27,834 nt of DNA from an uncultured Oscillospiraceae bacterium (GTDB lineage: Bacteria > Bacillota > Clostridia > Oscillospirales > JAAYXM01). The notes below the pieces were generated by a model. It had not been told where the DNA came from and did no database searches. It saw only the letters and a program-made list of their open reading frames with translations. Below, in pieces: positions 7,588-15,018 of the stretch. The DNA is taken from the NCBI GenBank assembly GCA_934446465.1, contig CAKSEF010000020.1:1-27834 (forward strand), given 5' to 3'. The position numbers and the translations under genes are program-made. Numbering within the stretch: position 1 is the stretch's first letter; the number at the start of each line of letters is the position of its first letter.

Positions 7588-8130
7588 TTATTTTACACCG
7601 CGCACGGCGGCAAGGATTTTCTCGCACGCCATTAAGACCGCGAACAGAAGCGTTATTTCCACGGGGAGAAGCAAGATGTTTTTAACCAATCTCTCGCCGA
7701 GCAAAACTATATATGCTTTTCCGTAAAGATTCGAGAGCCAAAACGTATTCAGTGCGATATTTATCAAGATATTTATCAAAATCCGTGATACGGCTACCCG
7801 CCACAGCGAGATTTTCTGCCTGTAAAGAAACGCCCCGAAAACGGTGCATGTAAGCGCTGCCGAAAGCGTGAACCCGAGATGCAGCGCGCCCGTGCTGTAT
7901 ACGATATATGATGTTATATCGCAAAGTCCGCCCGCAAGCGCACCCGTAACTACCCCGAAACGCCACCCAATAATTCCGAAAATCAGATAGGAAAAGGTCA
8001 GCTTGAGCGTCGGCGTTACATAGACGGACAATGTGTTTACCGCAACATACATGGCAATAAGTATGCCGCACTCGGAAATGGCACGGAGAGAACGAAGCTC
8101 CTCCGCAGAGCTTTTAAGTTTGTTAGGCAT
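7588..8130 (-). CDS. folT: Folate-specific ECF transporter S component (FolT)
   Basis: A 180-residue integral membrane S component that captures folate and docks with a shared EcfA/EcfA'/EcfT module. About six hydrophobic spans; family-typical LKLTFSYLIFGIIGWRFGVVTG, then GGLCDITSYIVYSTGALHLGFTL. The frame stays open upstream to 8220, but that stretch is riboswitch RNA. The start chosen is ATG at 8130, with AAGGAGG about 8 bases upstream. Folate is assigned mainly from the tetrahydrofolate riboswitch that precedes it, supported by the sequence pattern. The ECF module encoded at 17702-20892 has its own fused S domain, so FolT may use a separate group-II module outside the window. Confidence 0.9.
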   Translation of the reverse strand: MPNKLKSSAEELRSLRAISECGILIAMYVAVNTLSVYVTPTLKLTFSYLIFGIIGWRFGVVTGALAGGLCDITSYIVYSTGALHLGFTLSAALTCTVFGAFLYRQKISLWRVAVSRILINILINIALNTFWLSNLYGKAYIVLLGERLVKNILLLPVEITLLFAVLMACEKILAAVRGVK

Positions 8131-8181
8131 AGAAAAGCCCTCCTTGAAAAGATGTAACACAAGAAGGACAGTCAGCCTTTT

Positions 8182-8283
8182 GCAGCGGGATGCGGAAAAA
8201 CCACGGCAGCGTTTGTTCACGCTTTCGTCCTCACGGCAACTCCCCGTCCGCGAAGCACTTTACCCGATTTTTCCTACTCTGCC
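8182..8283 (-). promoter_or_regulatory. Tetrahydrofolate (THF) riboswitch
   Basis: Read on the minus strand, the segment matches the conserved blocks of the THF class in order: GAGTAG, CGGGTAAAGTG, GGGGAGTTG, ACGAAAGCG, GCCGTGG and GCATCCCGCTGC. P1 pairs GGCAG-side bases (8283-8279) with CTGC (8185-8182). P2 pairs GGAAAAA with TTTTTCC. The promoter lies just upstream and folT just downstream. No terminator is visible between riboswitch and gene; UCCUU (8168-8164) could pair with AAGGA of the folT ribosome site, which suggests control of translation. Confidence 0.9.
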
Positions 8284-8300
8284 TTTCTGTGATAGATAAC

Positions 8301-8329
8301 AGTATATCATATAATATCAAAATTCACAA
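8301..8329 (-). promoter_or_regulatory. Promoter of folT-uppP
   Basis: On the minus strand TTGTGA (8329-8324), a 17-base spacer, then TATACT (8306-8301) preceded by TGA, an extended -10. The expected start point falls about 10 bases before the riboswitch. Confidence 0.78.
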
Positions 8330-8340
8330 TATGCACGGCA

Positions 8341-8377
8341 AAAATAAGCAGTTCTGAAAAGTTTAATTTTTCAGAAC
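8341..8377 (-). terminator. Terminator of the lipoprotein-NfeD-SPFH-MscL operon
   Basis: GTTCTGAAAA (8351-8360) pairs perfectly with TTTTCAGAAC (8368-8377). On the minus strand TGCTTATTTTTG follows. It lies 10 bases after the mscL stop. Confidence 0.82.
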
Positions 8378-8386
8378 CGCAAAAAA

Positions 8387-8818
8387 CTATTCTTTATTTT
8401 CGTTTTGTGCCTTCAAAAGGTCGCGTATCTCGGCGAGGAGCTTTTCTTCTTCCGTCGGCTCAGGCACTTTTTCCTCCTGCGGTGCTTCTTTTTTGCGCCT
8501 CAGCGCATTTATGAACTTAACCACGCAGAAAAGCACAAACGCAATAACGAGGAAGCTGATAACGTTATTTATAAATGCGCCGTACATTATAGAGCTTGCT
8601 GACATTACTCTTCCGAATATAGGAGGCAGTGTATATGCAAAAGCCGAAAAATCGATACCGCCGATAATCCAGCCGACCACGGGCATGATTATGCAATTCA
8701 CGAGAGCATCGACAACCGACTTAAACGCACCGCCGACTACAACGCCTATCGCCATATCAATTACGTTTCCACGGCTTATAAACTCTTTAAACTCATGAAA
8801 AAATTTTAACTTTTTCAT
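8387..8818 (-). CDS. mscL: Large-conductance mechanosensitive channel MscL
   Basis: A 143-residue homopentameric emergency release valve that opens under hypo-osmotic membrane tension. Seen: N-terminal FKEFISRGNVIDMAIGVVVGGAF, the first pore helix and the family's hallmark; a periplasmic loop (GGIDFSAFAYTL); a second helix (ISFLVIAFVLFCVVKFINAL); and the charged C-terminal bundle ending in EEEKLLAEIRDLLKAQ. The frame extends to a GTG at 8830, but that has no ribosome site; ATG at 8818 is preferred, with GTGGGA a weak site 7 bases before. The stop of the SPFH gene is 20 bases upstream, so it is the last gene of that operon. Confidence 0.96.
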   Translation of the reverse strand: MKKLKFFHEFKEFISRGNVIDMAIGVVVGGAFKSVVDALVNCIIMPVVGWIIGGIDFSAFAYTLPPIFGRVMSASSIMYGAFINNVISFLVIAFVLFCVVKFINALRRKKEAPQEEKVPEPTEEEKLLAEIRDLLKAQNENKE

Positions 8819-8838
8819 ATCTTTTCCCACTCATTTTT

Positions 8839-9756
8839 TTAATCTTTAATTGATTCTTTTATTGAATTTGCAAGACCCGCGATTCCCTGAATATCGGACG
8901 GTATGATGAGCTTCGTTGCCTTGCCGTCTGCCGCTGCCTGAAATGCCTCAAGCGCTTTCAGTTTAATTACGGAGTCGCTCGGGTTAGCCTCGTTTATGAG
9001 GGCGATAGCTTTTGCAAGCGCTTCCTGTGTCTTGAGTATTGCGCTTGCCTGACCCTCAGCCTCGAGAATCTGTTTTTCCTTTTCGCCTTCCGCATCGAGT
9101 ATTTTTGCCTGCTTCGATGCGTCCGCTCGGAGCACAAGCGCCTGCTTTTCACCCTCTGCCTCAAGAATCTGGGACTGCTTAACACCCTCCGCCTTGAGTA
9201 TTGCCTGACGGCGTTCACGCTCTGCTTTCATCTGCTTTTCCATTGCGTCCTGTATCTCGCGCGGAGGTATTATATTTTTAAGCTCGACGCGGTTTACCTT
9301 GATTCCCCACGGGTCGGTTGCTTCATCGAGTATTGTGCGCATTTTTGTGTTTATAATATCACGCGAGGTAAGCGTCTGGTCAAGCTCCAGGTCGCCGATT
9401 ATATTTCGGAGCGTTGTCGCCGTAAGATTTTCAATAGCCGACATGGGATGTTCAACGCCGTATGTGTAGAGCTTCGGGTCGGTAATCTGAAAATACACAA
9501 CCGTGTCTATCTGCATTGTTACGTTGTCCTCGGTTATAACGGGCTGCGGCGGAAAATCCACCACCTGCTCCTTAAGCGAGATTACAGGGCGCACACGCTC
9601 GATGAACGGGACTTTGAAATGGAGTCCGACGCTCCATGTAGTCTTATATGCGCCGAGACGTTCGACCACTCTTGCGGACGCCTGCTGCACTATCACGATA
9701 TTCGAAACCAAGACGATAAACACGAGGATTGCCAGACCGATAAATACAGGTAACAT
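8839..9756 (-). CDS. SPFH/stomatin-like membrane protein
   Basis: A 305-residue protein of the SPFH (stomatin/prohibitin/flotillin/HflK) superfamily, QmcA-like branch. One N-terminal hydrophobic anchor (about 2-25), then the band-7 domain (VVERLGAYKTTWSVGLHFKV..., about 27-190). It is followed by a helical tail with imperfect repeats around ILEAEGEKQ, ILDAEGEKE and ILEAEGQAS that should form the oligomerisation coiled coil. Such proteins build membrane microdomains or cages. ATG at 9756 is chosen because AAAGGAG lies 9 bases upstream; the GTG at 9765 overlaps that site. NfeD, the usual partner, is encoded immediately upstream (the NfeD gene ends 14 bases before this start), the classical stomatin-operon arrangement. 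Confidence 0.94.
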   Translation of the reverse strand: MLPVFIGLAILVFIVLVSNIVIVQQASARVVERLGAYKTTWSVGLHFKVPFIERVRPVISLKEQVVDFPPQPVITEDNVTMQIDTVVYFQITDPKLYTYGVEHPMSAIENLTATTLRNIIGDLELDQTLTSRDIINTKMRTILDEATDPWGIKVNRVELKNIIPPREIQDAMEKQMKAERERRQAILKAEGVKQSQILEAEGEKQALVLRADASKQAKILDAEGEKEKQILEAEGQASAILKTQEALAKAIALINEANPSDSVIKLKALEAFQAAADGKATKLIIPSDIQGIAGLANSIKESIKD

Positions 9757-9770
9757 TGAAAACACTCCTT

Positions 9771-10196
9771 TTAGTTATTTTTTTCTACAATAAGCTTAAC
9801 ACCGTCAATTTTAATTATTCGGACAACTTCGCCCGAGGTTATCTCGGAATTGTCGGCACTCCGGGCAGACCACACTTTTCCGTCAATTTTGACGGCGCCT
9901 GCGCCGTTTAGGTTGTTAATCTCCTCACAGACTACGCCGTCCTCCCCTATCAGCCGGTCGGCATTTGTGGGTGTTATGTTCGGGTTTAACTTGTCTTTCG
10001 CGAATTTTCTGACAAGCACCATAAACAATGCCGAAAACACGACGAAGACGACAATCTGAACAGGCAGTGAGAACCCGAGCGCCGCACAAAGCATTGCAAC
10101 GAGCGACGCCGCGGCAAACCAAATTGAGACGAGCGCAGTTGTGCAGGCTTCAAGCACCGCAAACAAAATCAGTGCAAACAGCCAAATATACACCAT
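9771..10196 (-). CDS. NfeD-like protein (short form)
   Basis: A 141-residue membrane protein with three hydrophobic spans in the first 80 residues (YIWLFALILFAVLEA, IWFAAASLVAMLCAALGF, VQIVVFVVFSALFMVLV) and a C-terminal small beta domain of OB-fold type. That domain begins at about IGEDGVVCEEI and includes GAVKIDGKVWSA and GEVVRIIKIDGVKLIVE. This is the short NfeD1b type that pairs with stomatin-like proteins; it has no protease domain. The SPFH gene follows immediately. ATG at 10196 has only a weak AAGG upstream, so coupling to the lipoprotein gene 45 bases upstream is possible. Confidence 0.92.
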   Translation of the reverse strand: MVYIWLFALILFAVLEACTTALVSIWFAAASLVAMLCAALGFSLPVQIVVFVVFSALFMVLVRKFAKDKLNPNITPTNADRLIGEDGVVCEEINNLNGAGAVKIDGKVWSARSADNSEITSGEVVRIIKIDGVKLIVEKNN

Positions 10197-10241
10197 ACAG
10201 CATTACCTTCTTTCGGAACAATATATTCGTACATGAGCAAA

Positions 10242-10823
10242 TCAATCCGTATACAGAGCGATATTTTCGACAAGCCCGTTCTTCGTGTGAACCATGAAGC
10301 TTGAGGAGTCCTCATTATACCAGCAGTAAATCCTTCTCGTGCTTGACGGGCCGTCATCGAGGAACGTAACGGACAGTTCCAGCGGTTCCGAGCCGATTTT
10401 CTCTTTTGCGGCGGAAATACTCATATCGGTTTTGATATAGTTGATATCATTATCGTCAAAGCGCCCCGAGAACGGAATCAAATTGCGTTTATTATTGAAG
10501 TAGAGAGTCTTTGACGTTACTTTTCCGTCTTCGTCATAGGCGAGCGAAACGCCTGCGGATTTTTTTTCGTTGAAATACGTGGTAAACTTTTCGTCCCCGT
10601 AATCGTCAAGCGAGGTCTTCCCCTCACCGAACTTTGCCTCGGCTTCAGACCTTGTCATTCCGCGGTTAACCGCATTATACAGGGAGTACAACTCCTCCTT
10701 CGTCTGCGGTGCGGGGAGATTTTCGTCAGGCGCGTCGTTTACGTTTTTATACTCTGACGGTATGCACGAAGCAAACGAAAAGAGAAGCATCGCCGTTAAA
10801 ATATACAAAACTGTTTTTTTCAT
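10242..10823 (-). CDS. Lipoprotein with tandem BamE/BLIP-like repeats
   Basis: 193 residues. N-terminal signal peptide MKKTVLYILTAMLLFSFASC with a lipobox ending at C20, so lipid-anchored outside the membrane. A short linker is followed by two similar modules. One begins YNAVNRGMTRSEAEAKFGE; the other begins INYIKTDMSISAAKEKIGSE. Each is an 'xGMTxxEaexxlG'-type helix pair followed by beta strands with aromatic residues (KFTTYFNEK; RIYCWYNED). This resembles the SmpA/BamE/BLIP fold, by inference from pattern. GGAGG precedes the ATG. It heads a run of four minus-strand genes (NfeD, SPFH, MscL). No specific function can be assigned. Confidence 0.75.
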   Translation of the reverse strand: MKKTVLYILTAMLLFSFASCIPSEYKNVNDAPDENLPAPQTKEELYSLYNAVNRGMTRSEAEAKFGEGKTSLDDYGDEKFTTYFNEKKSAGVSLAYDEDGKVTSKTLYFNNKRNLIPFSGRFDDNDINYIKTDMSISAAKEKIGSEPLELSVTFLDDGPSSTRRIYCWYNEDSSSFMVHTKNGLVENIALYTD

Positions 10824-10884
10824 ATTTTTCCTCCAAAAGTTTTAATTTTCCACAAAATACCGCGAAAAAACGAATTTTTTTGGA

Positions 10885-10890
10885 TATAAT
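10885..10890 (+). promoter_or_regulatory. -10 box of the 57-residue protein gene
   Basis: A perfect TATAAT lies 24 bases before the ATG. No good -35 hexamer is present at the normal distance, so this is a tentative call. Confidence 0.45.
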
Positions 10891-10913
10891 AAAGAAGAAA
10901 GGAATGTGATATC

Positions 10914-11087
10914 ATGATGAACAATCCGTTTTGCAGGGGAATGGCTGCCGGACTGCTTGTCGGAACGGGGATTGCGCTTGCGATAAAGCCGAAGCATATG
11001 AAAACATGCAAAAGCATGAAGCATACAACGGGGAAAATACTCAAAAGTGCAGGAAACGTAATCGACACCATCCAGTCAATGTTTTGA
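10914..11087 (+). CDS. 57-residue protein with short hydrophobic N-terminus, unknown
   Basis: The frame from ATG 10914 (a second ATG follows at 10917) gives 57 residues. A small hydrophobic glycine/alanine segment (MAAGLLVGTGIALAI, about 10-24) is followed by a basic, helical tail with several K and M residues and an amphipathic end (KILKSAGNVIDTIQSMF). AAAGGA lies 10 bases upstream, a perfect TATAAT lies before that, and an 8-bp hairpin (11100-11119) follows, so it looks like a genuine small gene. The pattern (short membrane segment, then amphipathic helix) recalls YtxH-type small proteins, but I cannot place it in a family. It is divergent from the lipoprotein gene. Confidence 0.6.
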   Translation: MMNNPFCRGMAAGLLVGTGIALAIKPKHMKTCKSMKHTTGKILKSAGNVIDTIQSMF

Positions 11088-11099
11088 CGGACTTACAGC

Positions 11100-11119
11100 G
11101 GCGGGGAAATATTCCCGCC
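11100..11119 (+). terminator. Weak terminator-like hairpin after the 57-residue gene
   Basis: GGCGGG (11100-11105) pairs with CCCGCC (11114-11119), extended inward by a G-U and an A-U pair. No clear T-run follows, so termination is uncertain. The rest of 11120-11223 is AT-rich and shows no gene. Confidence 0.4.
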
Positions 11120-11223
11120 TGATACATATTTACTTTATTATAATGTATACGCGCATCAAAGGTCAAGAGTTATAACGCAAAAAGAGAAATAAGTCATTTT
11201 TTCAAAAAAAGCCAAAAAAAGGC

Positions 11224-11252
11224 TTGATTTTCCGCTGCGGTTGTGTTATTAT
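11224..11252 (+). promoter_or_regulatory. Promoter of tRNA-Arg
   Basis: TTGATT (11224-11229), a 17-base spacer, then TATTAT (11247-11252), ending 23 bases before the mature tRNA. Confidence 0.7.
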
Positions 11253-11275
11253 ATTTAAGCTGTTTGAGGCAATAT

Positions 11276-11352
11276 GCGCCGTTAGCTCAGCTGGATAGAG
11301 CGTGTGGCTACGGACCACAAGGTCGGGGATTCGAATTCTCCACGGCGCGCCA
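11276..11352 (+). tRNA. tRNA-Arg (anticodon ACG)
   Basis: A 77-base cloverleaf. Acceptor GCGCCGT pairs with ACGGCGC; the D arm is GCTC/GAGC; the anticodon stem is TGTGG/CCACA around loop CTACGGA, giving anticodon ACG (read as ICG after deamination). The T arm has GGGGA-TTCGAAT-TCTCC. The discriminator is G and the 3' CCA is encoded (11350-11352). It reads CGU, CGC and CGA codons. Confidence 0.97.
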
Positions 11353-11388
11353 ACCGTCCTTTCTTCATGAAAGGGCGGTTTTGTTTTC
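11353..11388 (+). terminator. Terminator of tRNA-Arg
   Basis: ACCGTCCTTTC (11353-11363) pairs with GAAAGGGCGGT (11369-11379), one T-G wobble, then TTTTGTTTTC. It begins right after the CCA. Confidence 0.9.
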
Positions 11389-11404
11389 AAAAAGCAATAA
11401 AGCA

Positions 11405-11434
11405 TTGACAATATACCGTTGTTTATTATACAAT
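11405..11434 (+). promoter_or_regulatory. Promoter of thrS
   Basis: Perfect TTGACA (11405-11410); the -10 is either TATACA (11427-11432, 16-base spacer) or TACAAT (11429-11434, 18-base spacer). The leader to thrS is about 90 bases and contains a hairpin around 11481-11506 (CGGT...ACCG). It is too short for a T-box and lacks the T-box sequence. Confidence 0.78.
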
Positions 11435-11532
11435 GTAAGAATTAAAGCAGTGTTTTATAAACATTTGTAAAATGTTAAGAGCGGTTTGCGGAGACTTCGC
11501 GCACCGTTTTGTAATGAAGAGGGGAAACCGAA

Positions 11533-13296
11533 ATGAAAATTATTTACAGCAACGGACAGACAGGAGAGTGTCCCAAGGAAGACGAGCTTCACGTTCTCCG
11601 CCACACGGCAGCGCATATTATGGCGCAGGCCGTTTCACGGCTTTATCCGAACGCCAAGTTTGCATACGGCCCCGCCAACGAAAAAGGGTTCTACTATGAC
11701 GTTGACCTCGGCGATGACAAGCTTACGGATGAGGACCTTGCAAAAATCGAAAAGGAAATGAAGAAGATTGTCAAAGAAAATCTTCCGATTAAGCCGTACA
11801 TTCTCCCGCGCAGCGAGGCAATAAAGCTCATGTCCGACCGCGGAGAGATTTATAAGGTCGAGCATATCGACGACCTTCCCGAAGATGCGGAAATCAGCTT
11901 CTATCAGCAGGGTGATTATATAGACATGTGTACGGGCCCGCACCTCTGCTATACAAAGGCGCTTAAGGCATTCAAAATAACGGGTCAGTCGGGCGCATAT
12001 TGGAAAAACAACAAGGACAACAAAATGCTCACGCGCATAAAGGGCATTGCCTTCCCTTCCCAAGCCGAGCTTGACGATTATATCAAGCTTATGGAAGAGG
12101 CTGAAAAGCGCGACCACAGACGCATAGGCAAGGAAATGGGACTTTTTATGTTCAGCGACGAAGCCCCCGGATTCCCGTTCTTCCTTCCGAAGGGCATGGC
12201 GATAAAGAACGCGCTTATAGACTATTGGCGCGATATTCACACGCGCGATAATTACGTCGAAGTTTCCACGCCGATGATTATGAACAGGCATCTGTGGGAG
12301 ACGAGCGGACATTGGGACCATTATAAGGACAATATGTATTCAACCGTTATCGATGACGAAACCTTCTGCGTAAAGCCGATGAACTGCCCCGGCGGTGTTA
12401 TGGTATACAGAAACCAGCCCCACAGCTACCGTGAGCTTCCGATGCGCGTCGGAGAGCTTGGTCTTGTTCACCGCCACGAGCTGCGCGGTGCCCTGCACGG
12501 GCTTTTCCGCGTGCGCTGCTTCACGCAGGACGATGCGCATATCTTCATGCGCCGTGAGCAGATAACGGACGAGATAGTAGGCGTAGTCCACCTCATAAAC
12601 GAAGTATATGAAAAGTTTGGATTTAAATACTTCATCGAGCTCTCTACACGTCCCGAGGACAGCATGGGCAGCGACGAGGATTGGGAAGCCGCAACAAACG
12701 GATTAAAGCTCGCGCTCGAGAAGCTCGGACTTCCGTATATAATAAATGAGGGCGACGGCGCATTCTACGGCCCGAAGATTGACTTCCATCTTGAGGACTC
12801 TCTCGGAAGAACGTGGCAGTGCGGAACGATTCAGCTCGATTTCCAGATGCCCTTAAACTTTAACCTTGAGTATGTCGATGAAAACGACGAAAAACAGCGT
12901 CCGATAATGATTCACCGCGTATGCTTCGGTTCAATAGAACGCTTTATAGGCATACTTACGGAGCATTTTGCCGGCAAGTATCCGACATGGCTCGCTCCTA
13001 CCCAGGCGAAGGTTCTCCTCGTCTCCGAAAAGAGCGCGGAATACGGCAGGAAGGTATACGAAGCTCTCAGAAGCGCAGGCGTGCGCTGTGAGCTTGACAA
13101 CCGCAATGAAAAAATCGGTTACATGATTCGTGAAGCGCAGACGGTTGACCGTGTTCCCTATATGCTCATAATCGGTCAGCAGGAAGTTGAAAACGGAACG
13201 GTTTCCGTTCGCAGACGTGATTCTGCGACAAACGAGACAATGCCTCTCGAGGCCTTCGTTTCAATGATTACGGAAGAAATTAAGACACGCGCATAA
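11533..13296 (+). CDS. thrS: Threonyl-tRNA synthetase, TGS-less form
   Basis: A 587-residue class II aminoacyl-tRNA synthetase that charges tRNA-Thr. The editing domain begins at once with LRHTAAHIMAQAV (HxxxH, H24/H28) and includes DMCTGPHL. The catalytic core has zinc-site KPMNCPGG, motif 2 around FRVRCFTQDDAHIFMR and motif 3 HRVCFGSIERFIG. The C-terminal anticodon-binding domain starts at about 490 (PTQAKVLLVSEKSAEYG). Typical bacterial ThrS is about 640 residues with an N-terminal TGS domain of about 60; here that domain is absent. ATG 11533 has GAAGAGGGG 8 bases upstream and a promoter not far before, so a longer N-terminus is unlikely. All catalytic motifs are intact. Confidence 0.97.
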   Translation: MKIIYSNGQTGECPKEDELHVLRHTAAHIMAQAVSRLYPNAKFAYGPANEKGFYYDVDLGDDKLTDEDLAKIEKEMKKIVKENLPIKPYILPRSEAIKLMSDRGEIYKVEHIDDLPEDAEISFYQQGDYIDMCTGPHLCYTKALKAFKITGQSGAYWKNNKDNKMLTRIKGIAFPSQAELDDYIKLMEEAEKRDHRRIGKEMGLFMFSDEAPGFPFFLPKGMAIKNALIDYWRDIHTRDNYVEVSTPMIMNRHLWETSGHWDHYKDNMYSTVIDDETFCVKPMNCPGGVMVYRNQPHSYRELPMRVGELGLVHRHELRGALHGLFRVRCFTQDDAHIFMRREQITDEIVGVVHLINEVYEKFGFKYFIELSTRPEDSMGSDEDWEAATNGLKLALEKLGLPYIINEGDGAFYGPKIDFHLEDSLGRTWQCGTIQLDFQMPLNFNLEYVDENDEKQRPIMIHRVCFGSIERFIGILTEHFAGKYPTWLAPTQAKVLLVSEKSAEYGRKVYEALRSAGVRCELDNRNEKIGYMIREAQTVDRVPYMLIIGQQEVENGTVSVRRRDSATNETMPLEAFVSMITEEIKTRA

Positions 13297-13303
13297 AAAA
13301 TCA

Positions 13304-13342
13304 CGGTGCAGTCCCGAAATACGGGACTGCACCGCTTTATTT
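13304..13342 (+). terminator. Terminator of thrS
   Basis: CGGTGCAGTCCCG (13304-13316), loop AAATA, CGGGACTGCACCG (13322-13334): a perfect 13-bp stem followed by CTTTATTTC. Confidence 0.88.
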
Positions 13343-14227
13343 CGCCGAGCTCTCATGCGTTAGGCTCTTTACCCGTTCTGCCGGCTCCGATACGTCCCCG
13401 GCGGGGTTTGTACTGTAAATCAATCCGTATGGGATACTGTAATCCCACTTTACGGGTATAGACACGAGGGCGGGTGGATTTCCTTCCAACACTCTATTGT
13501 GAGCAGAACATTGCCCGTTTCGGCGCAGTGATTGAACACGGACATATCGTAAAAACGCGGTGTGTCCTCAATTTTAATCTGCGGATGTTTTTTTCCAAAT
13601 CACTGCGTATCAAATCGTTGACGCCCGAATCCCCTTTTTTCACCATCATGAGCGTCTCGCCGTGCAAGTCTTCAATTTCTATCATTTTTTTGCCTGCGAG
13701 ATGATGCTCGCGTGAAACAGCAATCATTTTTCTGTATCATCCGAGCGGAAGAAAATTGCACAGTGAAAGTCACGATTTAGAATCGCATACGCCTGTCAAA
13801 AAATCGAATTTTTCTCCCGGCAGTTTTATTTCGGACAAAATTCCTTCATGTTTATCCTCAAACGGAACGAGATGCAGTTTGTAGCCCGGAAAATATCGGC
13901 TTATTTTATACCATAGTTCCACAAACGGCTTCGCGGGATTGAGCATGGACCTTCCTACGCAGAATGTCGTTTCATATCTGAGCTCCGCCGCCTTTGCGGC
14001 AGCGATTGATTTTTCGAGCAGTCTATAATAAATTTTGCGTCACGATATATAATCTCCCCTGACGGTGTCAGACGCACTCCGGTCGGCGTCCTTTCTGTCA
14101 ATTTCAAATTCAGATGAGCCTCATGCTTCATTACGGCGGTCGGCGAAATGAACAGCTTTTCCGCGGGCTTTGTGAAGCTTCTGCACTCGATTACTGTCAA
14201 AAAAGTATTAAGCAAAGGATTATACAT
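13337..14227 (-). pseudogene. Decayed LysR-family transcriptional regulator
   Basis: Pieces of one LysR protein follow each other in three frames. The N-terminal helix-turn-helix (MYNPLLNTFLTVIECRSF..., from 14227) leads to the effector-binding domain, which reaches the TAA at 13339-13337. Breaks seen: about four residues missing in the recognition-helix region, where AVMKH runs straight into EAHLNLKL; a one-base shift at the T-run 14010-14014; in-frame TGA codons at 13772-13770 and 13739-13737; a shift at the 7-T run 13588-13594; and another at about 13468-13474. The sense after each break is clear (AAAKAAELRYET; HPQIKIEDTPRFYD; ALVSIPVKWDYS). The promoter is still intact. It presumably controlled the divergent genes at 14372-15297. 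Confidence 0.88.
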
Positions 14228-14259
14228 AACGCACCTATCATAAACTTTTAGCTTATGGT

Positions 14260-14288
14260 ATAATAACGTATAGAATATTCCCTGTCAA
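14260..14288 (-). promoter_or_regulatory. Promoter of the LysR pseudogene
   Basis: On the minus strand perfect TTGACA (14288-14283), a 17-base spacer, TATTAT (14265-14260). It overlaps the divergent promoter at 14278-14306, the usual LysR arrangement. Confidence 0.72.
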
Positions 14289-14306
14289 TCCTTCCTGTGC
14301 TATACT
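14278..14306 (+). promoter_or_regulatory. Promoter of the CMD-cupin pseudogene
   Basis: TATACT at 14301-14306 preceded by TGC (extended -10), with a weak -35 TTCCCT 17 bases upstream. The weak -35 fits a promoter that needed an activator such as the neighbouring LysR protein. Confidence 0.5.
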
Positions 14307-14371
14307 GAACTTGGGTTAGTATGATTATTACAAAAAATGGCAGATAATACGGAAGGACAGGTGAATCACTT

Positions 14372-15018
14372 ATGGAAAAAGTAACGGCAGGAAGAGACGC
14401 TTTAGGTGAATTTGCGCCGAAGTTTGCCAAGCTCAACGATGATGTTTTATTCGGTGAGGTTTGGTCAAGAGAGCATGAGCTTTCCGCCAGAGACCGTTCT
14501 CTCGTTACCGTAACGGCCCTGCTGTCCCAAGGTCTTTGCGACAGTTCGTTCAAATATCACCTAAAAACCGCGAAGGAAAACGGACTAACAAAATCGGAAA
14601 TTGCAGAGATTATAACCCATGCCGCCTTTTACGCGGGCCGGCCAAGGCATGGGCGGCATTTAAGCTCGCGGTAAAATCTGGTTCGGGTCTGAATCGGAGG
14701 ACGAAAAACAGCTCCACGAAAATTCTATGATTTTCCCTATAGGGAGCCCTAATACAGTCTTTGCAAAGTATTTAATCGGGCAGAGCTATCTTGCCCCTTT
14801 ATCAAAAACGCAAGTCGGTATCTTCAACGTAATCTTCGAGCCGGCATGCCGAAATAATCGGCATGTTCACAGAGCATCGAACGGCGGCGGTCAGATTCTT
14901 ATCTGTGTAGCGGGAAAAGGATATTATCAGGAATACGGCAAACCGCCCGTGGTTCTTTTGCCGGGGATGTAATAAATATTCCCGCAAATGTCAAGCATAG
15001 GCACGGCGCGGCGGTATT
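14372..15018 (+). pseudogene. Decayed carboxymuconolactone decarboxylase-cupin fusion
   Basis: The N-terminal part is a carboxymuconolactone decarboxylase (AhpD-like) domain: RDRSLVTVTALLSQG, then EIAEIITHAAFYAG. It continues in another frame from about 14634-14643 (PAKAWAAFKLAV), shifts again at about 14674-14678, and becomes a cupin domain in the third frame (FNVIFEPACRNNRHVHRA, GGGQILICVAGKGYYQEYG). A further shift in the GGGG at 14963-14966 leads to DVINIPANVKHRHGAAV. There the match stops abruptly at the aldo/keto reductase remnant. CMD-cupin fusions of about 240 residues are common in Bacillota next to LysR regulators and reductases. Four lesions, including the truncated end, make it non-functional. 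Confidence 0.85.

Noticed and set aside
8131..8220. Longer N-terminus of FolT
   Set aside because: The open frame runs into the THF riboswitch; AAGGAGG before ATG 8130 fixes the start.
11435..11532. T-box riboswitch before thrS
   Set aside because: The leader after the promoter is only about 90 bases and shows no T-box antiterminator sequence; only a small hairpin is present.
13730..13775. TGA read as tryptophan or selenocysteine in the LysR gene
   Set aside because: The same gene also has several frameshifts and a small loss in its DNA-binding region, so decay explains the TGA codons; intact genes in the window, such as the one ending at 11087, use TGA as stop.
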